A stretch of 64,000 nt of DNA from Bacteroidales bacterium. GTDB taxonomy: Bacteria > Bacteroidota > Bacteroidia > Bacteroidales > JAGOPY01. Both the position numbers and the translations under genes were made by a program. The DNA lies in NCBI GenBank assembly GCA_023229505.1, contig JALNZD010000015.1:16598-80597 (forward strand), in the 5' to 3' direction. The notes under the pieces were generated by a model. That model ran no database searches. It saw only the letters and a program-made list of their open reading frames with translations, and was not told the origin of the DNA. How positions within the stretch are numbered: the stretch's first letter is position 1; each line of letters begins with the position of its first letter. Below, in pieces: positions 25,071 through 35,100 of the stretch.

Positions 25071-25625
25071 CTATAAAGCGCTATGCTTTTTGTGCTTAAG
25101 ATTTTTGAAATGAGATGGGGTAAGCCCTGTAATTTTCTTAAATTGGTTTGACAGATGGGCCACACTGCTGTAATTAAGTTTATAGGCAATTTCGGAAAGA
25201 AGAAGGTCATCATACACTAATAGTTCTTTTACCTTTTCTATTTTGTGGGTCAGGTAAAATTTTTCAATGGTAGTCCCTTTAACTTCGGAAAAAAGATTGG
25301 CAAGATATGCGTAATTGTGATTGAGTTTTTCGCTCAGGTAATCGGAAAGGTTTATTTTGCCTGGATCATCAGAATAATGGACCAGTTCAATAATAATCGC
25401 TTTTATTTTCTCAACCAGTACGCTTTTTTTATCATCCATCAATTCCAGCCCAGTCTTGTTAAGGGCAACTCTCAGGCGGTCCAGTTGCTCTGTTGAAATG
25501 TCTTCTCTGACTATAGCTTCGCCCAATTCAACTATAGTATAATGCAATCCAAGCTTTTCCAGTTCGGATTTAACTACCATTTTGCACCGGATGCAAACCA
25601 TATTTTTGATGTAGATTTTCATCAA
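25071..25625 (-). CDS. AraC-type regulator with HMA-like N-terminal domain
   Basis: The 184-residue protein has an N-terminal ferredoxin-like segment of about 75 residues beginning MKIYIKNMVCIRCKMVVKSE, which resembles a heavy-metal-associated domain, with Cys near residues 11 and 14. The C-terminal AraC DNA-binding domain follows (about 85-180) with both helix-turn-helix units (LLLSEIAYKLNYSSVAHLSN and ITGLTPSHFKNL). A redox or metal signal sensed by the Cys pair is plausible but unproven. It is adjacent to the ytxH operon. Elements with 21-bp spaced half sites before three nearby genes are good candidates for its targets. Confidence 0.88.
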   Translation of the reverse strand: MMKIYIKNMVCIRCKMVVKSELEKLGLHYTIVELGEAIVREDISTEQLDRLRVALNKTGLELMDDKKSVLVEKIKAIIIELVHYSDDPGKINLSDYLSEKLNHNYAYLANLFSEVKGTTIEKFYLTHKIEKVKELLVYDDLLLSEIAYKLNYSSVAHLSNQFKKITGLTPSHFKNLKHKKHSAL

Positions 25626-25653
25626 TTTAATATATACCTCAGCATGCCTTATA

Positions 25654-25661
25654 CAAAATTA
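25654..25661 (-). promoter_or_regulatory. -7 box of the AraC-type gene
   Basis: On the minus strand TAATTTTG matches the Bacteroidetes -7 consensus TAnnTTTG and lies about 30 bases before the start codon at 25625. No matching -33 TTTG is seen. Confidence 0.4.
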
Positions 25662-25698
25662 TAGCATTTTTGCATCGAAGTCAAGTTCATTTTTTTGA

Positions 25699-25794
25699 AA
25701 ATATTTACACACCGACATCAACAATCTTACACCTGCAGAAGCACTGATGAAGCTGCATACTATCAGAAAACAGCCTGAAGGAACAGAGAAATGA
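25699..25794 (+). pseudogene. 3' remnant of mutS
   Basis: A 31-codon frame following a stop encodes DINNLTPAEALMKLHTIRKQ and ends at TGA (25792). This closely resembles the C-terminal end of MutS mismatch-repair proteins, where an NLTPxEALxxLxxIKK motif is the last helix. Nothing else of mutS is present, so a deletion or island insertion removed the rest. The remaining 25795-25959 bases show no gene. The remnant sits exactly where the defence island starts. Confidence 0.5.
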
Positions 25795-25959
25795 AAAATC
25801 GTCCATGAAGAACAGGCTTTCCTGGTGGCAATGTTTATCACACATGCGCTTATGGAATTTATATTAGCTGCAGAACCAACTGTGATATTTCGGGCTCACT
25901 TTTCACTTAAAATCATCGTATCGGATTAATCAATAACTTTAATGGCTTAAATCTTACCT

Positions 25960-28900
25960 ATGACTATCCAGGAGTATTTACACAAAATCAACGATCGTTA
26001 TAAACTTGGAATAGCCACTGAGCACACCTACCGGGGAGATCTTCAATCGCTGCTGGAAACCCTGGCGCCGGGGATCAATGTGACCAATGAACCATCCCGG
26101 ATTGAATGCGGAGCCCCGGATTATATTTTATCAAAAGGAAAAATACCTGTCGGTTACATTGAGGCCAAAGATGTCGGTAAGCCACTAGACAGCAAAGAGT
26201 ACAAGGAGCAGTTTGATCGGTACAAGAAATCCCTGGAAAACCTGATTATAACTGACTACCTGGATTTTCAACTGTTTGTTGAAGGCCAGCCGGGACCTGC
26301 AGTGAGGATTGCGGATATCGAAAGGGGTAGGATCGTTCCAAGGCCGGAAAAGTATTCAGAGTTCGAAGGGCTGATTAAAAACTTCAGCATGTTCACCGGC
26401 CAGACGATTAAGTCGCCGGCAAAACTATCCATGATGATGGCGGCCAAGGCAAAACTCCTGGCCAGTGTCATTGAAAATGCAATCACGAAAGACGTTCAGC
26501 AGTCAGGTAATTTATTCCAGGATGCCGCTAATAAGACCCTTCGAGACCAACTTGAGGCCTTCAGGCAAATCCTGATCCATGATATCACTGAAAAGGATTT
26601 TGCAGATATCTATGCTCAAACAATTGCTTACGGAATGTTTGCCGCCCGGCTGCATGATCCTTCGCTGGTGGACTTCTCCCGCCAGGAAGCAGCAGAACTG
26701 ATTCCTCAGTCCAATCCGTTCCTGAGAAAACTTTTTCAGTACATCGCTGGATATGATCTGGATGACCGCATCCGTTGGATCGTAGATGATCTGGCTGATA
26801 TCTTCAGGGCAACGGATGTAGCCGTTTTGCTGAAAGATTTTGGCAAGGCCACCCAGCAACATGATCCAATAATCCATTTCTATGAAACATTCCTGTCGGA
26901 ATACAACCCGGCACTTCGGAAAAGCCGGGGCGTATGGTACACGCCGGAACCGGTTGTGAATTTTATAGTCCGGGCAGTCGATGATATCCTGAAGGACGAA
27001 TTTGGTTTACCTCAGGGATTGGCAGATACTTCAAAGATTAAAGTAAAAACCCCTATCCAGGGAAAGATGGTTGAACAGGAAGTTCACAGGGTGCAGGTGC
27101 TCGATCCCGCATGTGGAACCGGAACATTCCTTGCTGAAGTCGTCCGGCAGATACACAAAAAGTTTGAGGGTCAGGAAGGAATCTGGAACCAGTACATAGA
27201 GGATCATCTTTTGCCCCGGTTGAACGGCTTTGAGATCCTGATGGCCTCTTATGCCATGGCTCACCTGAAACTGGAATTATTGCTTCAGGAAACCGGCTAC
27301 CGTCCAACACGACCGCAACGATTGAAAGTTTACCTGACCAATTCGCTTGAAGAACATCATCAGGATACCGGAACCCTTTTTGTTTCATGGCTTTCGCAGG
27401 AGGCTGACGAAGCAAACCAGGTAAAAAGGGATACACCAGTTATGGTAGTTTTAGGAAATCCACCATATTCAGTTAGTAGCAGCAATAAAGGTGAATGGAT
27501 ACAAAACCTTATTGCTGACTTCAAAAAAGACTTGAGGGAGAAGAAAATAAACCTTGACGATGACTATATTAAATTTACACGCTACGGTGAGTATTTCATA
27601 GAGAAAAACGGTGAAGGTATTTTAGCTTTTATTTCAAACAACAGTTTTATTGATGGCGTAACTCATCGACAAATGCGTAAACATTTGCTTGAAACATTCG
27701 ATAAAATATTTATACTGAATTTACATGGAAATTCAAATATCAAAGAAACTTGTCCAAATGGAGAAAAAGATGAGAATGTTTTTGATATCCAACAAGGTGT
27801 TTCAATAAACCTTTTTGTGAAAAATAATGCAAAAAAGAAGAAAGAATTAGCACAGGTTTTCCATTTTGACCTTTTCGGTACACGTGAAGTAAAATATGAT
27901 TTTCTGAGTGAAAATACCGTTAAAATTTTTGACTGGAAAGAACTCGATTATAAAGAGCCATATTTCTTTTTTGTGCCGAAAGATTTTACAAAGGAAGATA
28001 AGTATTTTAATGGTTTTTGCATATCATCTTTGTTTCAAGAGACTAATTCAGGCATTCAAACTAAAATTGACAGATTAGCTATTCATTTTCGTCAAAATGA
28101 ATTATTGGCGGTGATAAATGATTTTAAGACCTTATCAGAGATTGAACTTAAAAATAAATATCAGATTATTGATACTTCAGGATGGTCAGTAAAAAAAGCA
28201 AAACAAGAAATTTTAAGTGAAAATTACCAACTGACTAAAATTCTTTATAGACCATTCGATATAAGGTATACAATTTTTACAGGAAAATCTGGTGGTTTCA
28301 TTGGTCGTTCACGAAATTCAACGATGAAACACTTTTTAAAAGAGAATTTGGGTATTATTTTTAAACGTAGCAGACTATTAGGAGGTACATTTTTATGGAG
28401 GCATATAGGAATAACAAATTTGATGTCAGATTTGAACTATTTAGCTGACCAATCCTTTGTTTTCCCACTGTACCTCTATCTAGATGGAGAAACAGATGGG
28501 CAAAAAAGATTAGAACAAGAAACTGAAAGAACCCCAAACCTTAATCTGAAAATTGTTGATCAAATTGCAGAACAATTAGGATTATCTTTCACTTATGAAA
28601 AAGAAACAACTGAGGGGACATTTGCTCCCATAGACCTGCTCGATTATATCTATGCCGTATTGCATAGTCCTACCTACCGAGAAAAATATAAAGAATTCCT
28701 AAAAATAGACTTCCCAAGGATACCTTACCCCAAAGACCAAGATACTTTCTGGAAGTTAGTCAAGTTAGGTGGTGAGTTAAGGCAAATACATTTACTGGAA
28801 AGCCCGGTAGTAGAACAGTTCATCACATCTTATCCTATCAGTGGAAGCAATGGAGTAGGCAAGGTGAGATATGACCAGGAAAAGGTTTGGATTAACGACA

Positions 28901-29097
28901 ACCAGTATTTCAACCATGTACCTCAAATTGCCTGGGAATTCTACATAGGAGGTTATCAGCCTGCCCAGAAGTGGCTCAAGGATCGGAAAGGCCGGCAACT
29001 GTCGTTTGAAGATGTCAGGCACTACCAGAAGATCATTGTAGCTTTGACAGAGACGGACAGGATCATGAAGGAGATTGATAAAATCGATTTTGAATAG
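25960..29097 (+). CDS. N6-adenine DNA methylase with nuclease-like domain (type ISP/IIG-like)
   Basis: The 1045-residue protein looks like a single-chain restriction-modification enzyme. Residues 50-75 form a PD-(D/E)xK-type nuclease motif (PDYIL, Asp54; EAK, Glu68 and Lys70). A helical linker leads to the gamma-class methylase with motif I VLDPACGTGTF near residue 380 and motif IV GNPPYS near 500. The remainder carries the target-recognition region and a C-terminal domain resembling type ISP enzymes. The helicase of classical type ISP proteins is absent. The segment at about 27,440-28,720 is near 30% GC against about 50% on both sides, suggesting an exchanged specificity region. First gene of the island. 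Confidence 0.85.
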   Translation: MTIQEYLHKINDRYKLGIATEHTYRGDLQSLLETLAPGINVTNEPSRIECGAPDYILSKGKIPVGYIEAKDVGKPLDSKEYKEQFDRYKKSLENLIITDYLDFQLFVEGQPGPAVRIADIERGRIVPRPEKYSEFEGLIKNFSMFTGQTIKSPAKLSMMMAAKAKLLASVIENAITKDVQQSGNLFQDAANKTLRDQLEAFRQILIHDITEKDFADIYAQTIAYGMFAARLHDPSLVDFSRQEAAELIPQSNPFLRKLFQYIAGYDLDDRIRWIVDDLADIFRATDVAVLLKDFGKATQQHDPIIHFYETFLSEYNPALRKSRGVWYTPEPVVNFIVRAVDDILKDEFGLPQGLADTSKIKVKTPIQGKMVEQEVHRVQVLDPACGTGTFLAEVVRQIHKKFEGQEGIWNQYIEDHLLPRLNGFEILMASYAMAHLKLELLLQETGYRPTRPQRLKVYLTNSLEEHHQDTGTLFVSWLSQEADEANQVKRDTPVMVVLGNPPYSVSSSNKGEWIQNLIADFKKDLREKKINLDDDYIKFTRYGEYFIEKNGEGILAFISNNSFIDGVTHRQMRKHLLETFDKIFILNLHGNSNIKETCPNGEKDENVFDIQQGVSINLFVKNNAKKKKELAQVFHFDLFGTREVKYDFLSENTVKIFDWKELDYKEPYFFFVPKDFTKEDKYFNGFCISSLFQETNSGIQTKIDRLAIHFRQNELLAVINDFKTLSEIELKNKYQIIDTSGWSVKKAKQEILSENYQLTKILYRPFDIRYTIFTGKSGGFIGRSRNSTMKHFLKENLGIIFKRSRLLGGTFLWRHIGITNLMSDLNYLADQSFVFPLYLYLDGETDGQKRLEQETERTPNLNLKIVDQIAEQLGLSFTYEKETTEGTFAPIDLLDYIYAVLHSPTYREKYKEFLKIDFPRIPYPKDQDTFWKLVKLGGELRQIHLLESPVVEQFITSYPISGSNGVGKVRYDQEKVWINDNQYFNHVPQIAWEFYIGGYQPAQKWLKDRKGRQLSFEDVRHYQKIIVALTETDRIMKEIDKIDFE

Positions 29098-29119
29098 TGC
29101 ATTTTAAATATTCTACAAC

Positions 29120-30619
29120 ATGGAAAACATGGAATCAGTTAAATTGACCATCCCCAACGACATCGATTATTTTAACATGGCACAGCTTTTCGTCAGGGAA
29201 ATGGCGAAAAAGATCGGGTTCAAGGGCGGCGAACTTAACCAGATCGATATTGCAGTTGAGGAATCCGTGACCTACGTCATGAAACATGCCTACGATAAGG
29301 AGGAAAGCAAGACTGTCGACATTATTTGCCAGGAGATCGAAGGAGGATTGAAGGTCATAGTCAAGGATATGGGAATTCCTTTTGATCCCAACAAAATAGC
29401 CCGTTTCAACATAACAAAAAATATTGCTGACATGGAGACCGAGGGGCTTTGGATCTATATGGTGCAAAAGGTAATGGATGATCTCTCATTCCATAACCTT
29501 GGGCACCTGGGAAAGGAGATCCAGATGGTTAAGTATTTACATAAGACTGACCTCCAGGTGGCGTTGAATACAGATGAGAGCCAGGAGATGGAGGACCCCA
29601 AAGGTATCACCGAAAAGATAGATTTTATAGTAAGGGCAATGCTGCCGGAAGAAGCCATTGAAGTATCCAGGTGTGCCTATAAATCGCATGGCTATTCATT
29701 TTTCGACGATCATATTTATTACCCGGAACGGCTTGTTGAAATGAACAGGAACCTGGAGATGATATCGGCTGTCGCGGTAACCAGGGAGAATGATTTTATG
29801 GGTCACGCGGCCCTGTTTTTTCAATATCCGGAAGATACGATCGCCGAATTGACATTTGCCTTTGTCAACATAGAATACCGGGGACAGGGAGCTCTTAACA
29901 GGCTAACGGATTTTTTGCTTCATGCGCCTAAAAAGAGGAAACTGACAGGTATTTACGCCTATGCGGTGACAAATCATATCTATACCCAAAAATCCCTTAT
30001 CAAATATGGTCTGAAAGATTGCGGCATCCTGCTGGCTACCAGTCCTGCATCCTGGAAATTCAAAGGTATTTCAGATGACACATCGCAGCGTATCAGCGTC
30101 GTTCTGAGCTTCAGGTATATGGATGAACCTGCTGTGTTAAACCTTTATCCACCCGAACACCACCGGGCAATGATCATTAAATTGTACGAATCTCTCGGGG
30201 TAACGCATCATTACCATCAGCCGGAACCACAGGAACTTTCTTACAAGGCTGCTGAATCAGCTATCTTTACCGGAGTGAATGAGCTTGAAAGCTGCGGTGA
30301 GATCTTTGTTTTAAGCTATGGCGAAAATATTCTCAGGGAAATAAGGAAAACACTCCGAAGCTTTTGTATCAAACACATCTCGTCCATTAATATGTTCCTG
30401 AAGCTTGGCGATCCGCTCACCTTTAACCTGACGGCCGAATTTGAGAAAATGGGATTTTTCTTTGCAGGCGTGCTGCCGGATTCAATGATTGGCGACGCAC
30501 TGGCGCTTCAGTACCTGAACAATGTAGAGTTTGACTATGATAAGCTGGTGTTGTACCAGGATGTTACGAAAGAGATATTAGCGTACATACGATCGCACGA
30601 TCCGAATGAGAATAAATGA
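29120..30619 (+). CDS. RsbW-like ATPase-fold / GNAT acetyltransferase fusion
   Basis: In this 499-residue protein, residues about 8-145 form a GHKL (HATPase_c_2, anti-sigma-factor-kinase-like) domain with VEESVTYVMKHAYD and VKDMGIPFDP. The N-box Asn that binds Mg2+ in RsbW kinases is replaced by Tyr (VTY), so ATP binding may be weakened. Residues about 165-330 form a GNAT acetyltransferase domain with the acetyl-CoA loop EYRGQGALNRL. The rest is unassigned. It begins 22 bases after the methylase gene on the same strand. Whether it serves defence or signalling is not known. Confidence 0.75.
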   Translation: MENMESVKLTIPNDIDYFNMAQLFVREMAKKIGFKGGELNQIDIAVEESVTYVMKHAYDKEESKTVDIICQEIEGGLKVIVKDMGIPFDPNKIARFNITKNIADMETEGLWIYMVQKVMDDLSFHNLGHLGKEIQMVKYLHKTDLQVALNTDESQEMEDPKGITEKIDFIVRAMLPEEAIEVSRCAYKSHGYSFFDDHIYYPERLVEMNRNLEMISAVAVTRENDFMGHAALFFQYPEDTIAELTFAFVNIEYRGQGALNRLTDFLLHAPKKRKLTGIYAYAVTNHIYTQKSLIKYGLKDCGILLATSPASWKFKGISDDTSQRISVVLSFRYMDEPAVLNLYPPEHHRAMIIKLYESLGVTHHYHQPEPQELSYKAAESAIFTGVNELESCGEIFVLSYGENILREIRKTLRSFCIKHISSINMFLKLGDPLTFNLTAEFEKMGFFFAGVLPDSMIGDALALQYLNNVEFDYDKLVLYQDVTKEILAYIRSHDPNENK

Positions 30620-30704
30620 AAAATCGTTTCCGTTTACTATAAAATTCCACAGTCAGGGTCTTTACCTGCGGGTTTCAAAACCATCTGCAACTATGGAATT
30701 TCAT

Positions 30705-30761
30705 ATTTGCAGAAAAATGTTCAACTGCAAATATAAATTTTTATCTTTGCAGTAATGCAAA
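30705..30761 (+). promoter_or_regulatory. Palindromic operator and promoter of the fic gene
   Basis: A perfect inverted repeat atttgcag (30705-30712) and ctgcaaat (30725-30732) with a 12-base spacer is followed by tttgca-gtaa-tgcaaa (30746-30761). The second palindrome overlaps the -7 box TATCTTTG (30742-30749, consensus TAnnTTTG). Four TTTGCA half sites around the promoter suggest that a dimeric repressor closes it. The Fic protein, which has a C-terminal winged helix, is the natural candidate. Confidence 0.6.
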
Positions 30762-30770
30762 CACGCAACA

Positions 30771-31907
30771 ATGGAAATAAATCGTTTCAAAGCAGGAAAA
30801 TATATCAGGCAGTATGGCTATTCAAGTTTCTCACCGGAACCTGTGAATCACGAATGGCTGGTGAGCGATGCAAACGTAAATCGCCTGCTTAATGATGCCA
30901 CCCGGAAACTCGGGGAGTTGAATGCGTTTTCTACCCTGATTCCTGATGTGGATTTTTTCATCAGAATGCATATTACCAAAGAAGCCACCAAAAGCAGCAG
31001 GATTGAAGGCACTCAAACCAGCATGGAGGAAGCCATTCAGACCGCTGAATATATCAATCCTGAAAAGCGTGACGACTGGCAGGAAGTTCACAACTACATT
31101 GAAGCAATGAACGATGCCATAGCACAACTGGAAAATCTTCCGCTAAGTAACCGCTTATTGAAACAAACACACAAAAGATTATTGCAGGGAGTAAGAGGCA
31201 AATACAAATTGCCCGGTGAGTTTCGCACTTCGCAAAACTGGATTGGTGGTGCTACACTTACCGATGCCTCTTACATTCCTCCGCACCACAGCGAAGTACC
31301 TGACCTGATGAGTGACCTTGAAAAATTTCTGAATAACGATGAATTGCAGGCACCACCGCTCATTCGCATAGGCATTGCACATTATCAGTTTGAAACCATA
31401 CACCCTTTTCTCGACGGAAATGGAAGGTTAGGCAGGTTACTCATTACACTTTATCTTGTAAGCAATAACATTCTCAGCAAACCCGTATTATATCTTTCCG
31501 ATTTTTTTGAACGTAACCGCATACATTACTATGATAACCTCACGGTGGTGCGCACTCAAAACAATTTGGTGCAATGGCTCAAGTTCTTTATGGTGGGTGT
31601 TTTGGAAACAGCAGAAAACTCCATCCAGACATTTCACGAGATCATCAAACTGAGAAAAGAGGTGGAGGAGAAAAAAATTATCACACTCGGCAAGCGTGTT
31701 CCGGTGGCTATGGAATTGATTCGCTATCTATACACCAAACCCATTGTAGATGCACCCGAAGTTGCCAAAGTTTTGGAAGTGAATATTTCTACAGCACATC
31801 GTTTAATCCAGGAATTTGAAAAACTCAAAATCCTCAAAGAACAAACCGGGTTTAAGAGAAACCGCATCTTCATTTTTGAACAGTATTTGAATCTTTTTAA
31901 TAGATAA
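30771..31907 (+). CDS. Fic-domain protein with winged-helix C-terminus
   Basis: The 378-residue protein has the N-terminal inhibitory motif (S/T)xxxE(G/N) at residues 75-80 (SSRIEG), the DUF4172/Fic_N region, and the catalytic Fic motif HPFLDGNGRLGR from His211. Fic enzymes transfer AMP from ATP to hydroxyl side chains. The inhibitory Glu keeps this class silent until relieved. The C-terminal 80 residues (IVDAPEVAKVLEVNISTAHR) form a helix-turn-helix, so the protein may bind DNA and control its own promoter, where palindromes are present. Its stop overlaps the next start (ATAATG). Confidence 0.92.
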   Translation: MEINRFKAGKYIRQYGYSSFSPEPVNHEWLVSDANVNRLLNDATRKLGELNAFSTLIPDVDFFIRMHITKEATKSSRIEGTQTSMEEAIQTAEYINPEKRDDWQEVHNYIEAMNDAIAQLENLPLSNRLLKQTHKRLLQGVRGKYKLPGEFRTSQNWIGGATLTDASYIPPHHSEVPDLMSDLEKFLNNDELQAPPLIRIGIAHYQFETIHPFLDGNGRLGRLLITLYLVSNNILSKPVLYLSDFFERNRIHYYDNLTVVRTQNNLVQWLKFFMVGVLETAENSIQTFHEIIKLRKEVEEKKIITLGKRVPVAMELIRYLYTKPIVDAPEVAKVLEVNISTAHRLIQEFEKLKILKEQTGFKRNRIFIFEQYLNLFNR

Positions 31908-32107
31908 TGGCAAGTATAAAACAAGAAAGCGCAAGCGTTGTGAACTTTGAGAAGTACCCTGAAATAGGTCTTCAGTGGAAAGAACCGGGAATTAGTTTTG
32001 AGGTGGTATTTTTCAAACGTAATGTTGATTATAAGTCATCACCACAGTCAGAAGGCAAAACTGTGGAAGAAACTGTGGAAGTGATTCTATCGTTTACACC
32101 AGAATAA
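31907..32107 (+). CDS. 66-residue protein, possible fragment of an AlbA_2-type regulator
   Basis: The short product (MASIKQESASVVNFEKYPEI start) contains GLQWKEPGISFEVVFFKR and a TVEETVEVI repeat. These recall the C-terminal sheet and linker of Schlafen/AlbA_2-type DNA-binding regulators, where a PxF.xxGxxFxVTFYK segment precedes TEK-type repeats. It is coupled to fic by a one-base overlap and lies 1 base before the helicase gene. It could be a real small partner or a gene remnant. I cannot decide. Confidence 0.45.
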   Translation: MASIKQESASVVNFEKYPEIGLQWKEPGISFEVVFFKRNVDYKSSPQSEGKTVEETVEVILSFTPE

Positions 32108-32108
32108 T

Positions 32109-35100
32109 ATGGATCAAACGTTTTTGGTAAATCTTTCTTTATACAAATCGTTATTCCGGGGAAGAGAGGATATATTTGCAATTCGCTGGGAGAAGGATGA
32201 TAAGTCCAGTTATTCCCCTGCATTTGAATTTGACCCCTATCAATACCGTTTACATAAAATGAAAGGGGGAACCTTCCAGAACTATTCCGATAAAAAGTAT
32301 CTTTCACTTTCAGATTATCAAATTACCAAACACATTTACGGAGAGCATTTCATAGGTATTTACCCCTTACTTAAAGATAATACATCATGGTTTATTGCAG
32401 CTGATTTTGATAAAGACAACTGGATAGAGGAATGTAGGTTGTTTCTTAAGGTTTGCAATGAACAGGGTTTACCAGTATATCTTGAACGATCCCGGTCTGG
32501 CAAGGGAGGTCATATCTGGGTGTTTTTTGAAAAGCCTTATCCGGCGATGAAAAGCAGGAAAATCATCATCAACCTGCTGGAAAGAATTGGTGCGTTTTCA
32601 ACATTTGATAAGAACTCAAGCTTTGACAGGCTCTTCCCCAATCAGGATTTTCTGTCGGGGAAAGGATTTGGTAATCTGATTGCTTTGCCATTGAATAAAC
32701 TTTCTTTAGATCAGGGAAATAACTGCTTTATCAATCCTGAGACAATAGAGTCATACAAAGATCAATGGGATTATCTGAAAGGCATTCAAAGGGTTTCTGT
32801 TTCTAAACTTGATCAACTTTATAACCAATTAACCAATATTACGGATTTAAAGAAAGACAGGATAATTCAGACATCACCGGAAACTGGTAAAGTCAAAATC
32901 GTACTTGATCAAACAATTAAAATAGCCCGGAGCGGTCTGCCATTGCCATTGATTAACTTTCTAAGAGAAGAGCTTAATTTCCTGAGTAGTGAATTTCTTA
33001 TTAAAAAGAATCTTGGAAAAAGCATATGGGGCTCAGAAAGGTATTTCAGATTCATTGAAGAAAAAGATGACTTTGTTATTATTCCCAGAGGAATGGCTGG
33101 TCGCTTGTTACGCTTTTGCAGGGATAACAATATTGAATATGATTTTTTTGATGAAAGGAAAAAAGTTGAACCTGCCTCTTTTACAATGGATGTTCAACTT
33201 AGAGAACATCAAAAGATTGCTTTAACGGCTGCTGCGAAAAAAGACATGGGGGTTATTGTTGCTCCACCTGGAACGGGAAAAACCATTATTGGACTGAAGA
33301 TCATTGCCGAAAAACAACAGCCTGCACTAATCATTGTTCACAGGAAACAGTTGGCCGAACAATGGATCGAAAGAATCCAATCGTTTTTAGGTATTCCCAA
33401 ACATGAAATTGGAAGAATTGGACAAGGAAAGAGCAAAGATGGCCGGAAGATCACAGTAGCCATGATCCAGAGTTTATCAAGAGTGCTTGAAAATTCGGGA
33501 CCGACTTGTTTAACAAATAAATTTGGGACAATCATCGTTGACGAATGTCATCATATTCCGGCAGAGACCTATAGAAGTATCATTGGGAAATTATCTTCAT
33601 TTTATCTGTATGGGTTAACCGCAACACCTTTTCGAAAATATAATGACGGGAAGTTGATTTTTATCCATCTCGGGGAAATTATATGTGAAATTAAAGCTCC
33701 GGATATTTCAACTTTTAAAACTGCAAAAATCATCATTCGTAATACTGAACTTGATATTCCTTTCAATTCTAAAACGGATAAGTTCGAGACTTTATCCAAG
33801 ATCCTGATCCATGATTCTGCAAGGAACAAACTAATTTTAAAGGATGTCATTTCAGAATTGAGTTCTGGGAAAAAAGTTGTGATCATTACGGAAAGGAAAG
33901 AACATATTGACTCGTTAAACCAGTATCTCAAACAATCTTATGAAACGATTGTCTTTTCTGGTGACGATTCGGAAAGCAGCAGATCAATCAAATGGAAAAT
34001 ACTTAAGAACGGTAATTTTCAAGTATTAATCACGACTGGACAGTTCTTTGGAGAAGGTATTGATATTCAAAATATCGACCGTTTGTTTCTTGTTTATCCA
34101 TTTTCCTTCCAGGGGAAGCTGGTGCAATATATTGGAAGGGTACAAAGATCAGAGATCGCCCCGGTCATTTATGATTACCGGGATTATAAGATCGACTACC
34201 TGAATAAATTGTTTCTGAAAAGAAACACCTATTACAGAAAACTTGAAAAACAGGCTTTATTATTTGATGAACCTGAACCTGGTACTACATCAACTGGAAA
34301 TACGATTTCAATTGAAGAGCCCATCACCCTTACTTTTGATGATCTTGAATTCAGATATGGTACAATTGCATTCAAGTACTTTGTCCCTAAATTAAATCAG
34401 GAACTGGAATTTGAAATTGAAAATGACCAAATCCGGCCGGAGTTCGATGTGTTGAAGCCATTTTTTTCAAAGACCTTGAAGAAAAAAAATGTCATTGTAC
34501 TTATCCAGGCAGAATTTCAGGGAAAAACATTAATTTCCCAGTTGGCGACTTCTTCTGATCTGGAAAAAATAAACAGGGAGATCATTGAAATTGCAAAATT
34601 CAAATTTGTCTCAAGATTCTTTCTGGGCAGTAATTCAAATAAACCCAAGCAGAATCTATTGGATATAAATCAGGTTCAATCTCTGGATGAGGCAAAATCT
34701 TCCTTATATGAAACAGGTGAGCAATTGCTCGAGGATCTTCTGAGTAATAAAAAGGTTATCCATTACAGACAACTCAGATATCTGGCGGAAAAGCACGAAA
34801 GTTCTATATTGAAGCTTCGTTTTGTGTTAAGCCCGTTTTCTTTTGTTTTTCTGGTTGCCGGTAAAAATCAGAATCACCTCATTCTGGAAACCCTTGATAC
34901 GGAAGAAGCCACCTATATCTGGCATGTCAGTAAAATATCAAGAATGCTCCCCCAGGAGTTGGCAATAGTTGAACAACATCTGAATACCATTAGGATTAAT
35001 GGGAGACAGACATTTCTGGAATCCCAACCCGAAAATTTCAGCCGGATATTACACGATTATTCAGATGAAAGAAAGGGATTTATTATTTGGCGGGATTTGC

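Noticed and set aside
25659..25841. 60-residue minus-strand frame between the AraC-type gene and the defence island
   Set aside because: It overlaps the likely AraC promoter, has no family resemblance, and lies opposite the recognisable mutS remnant.
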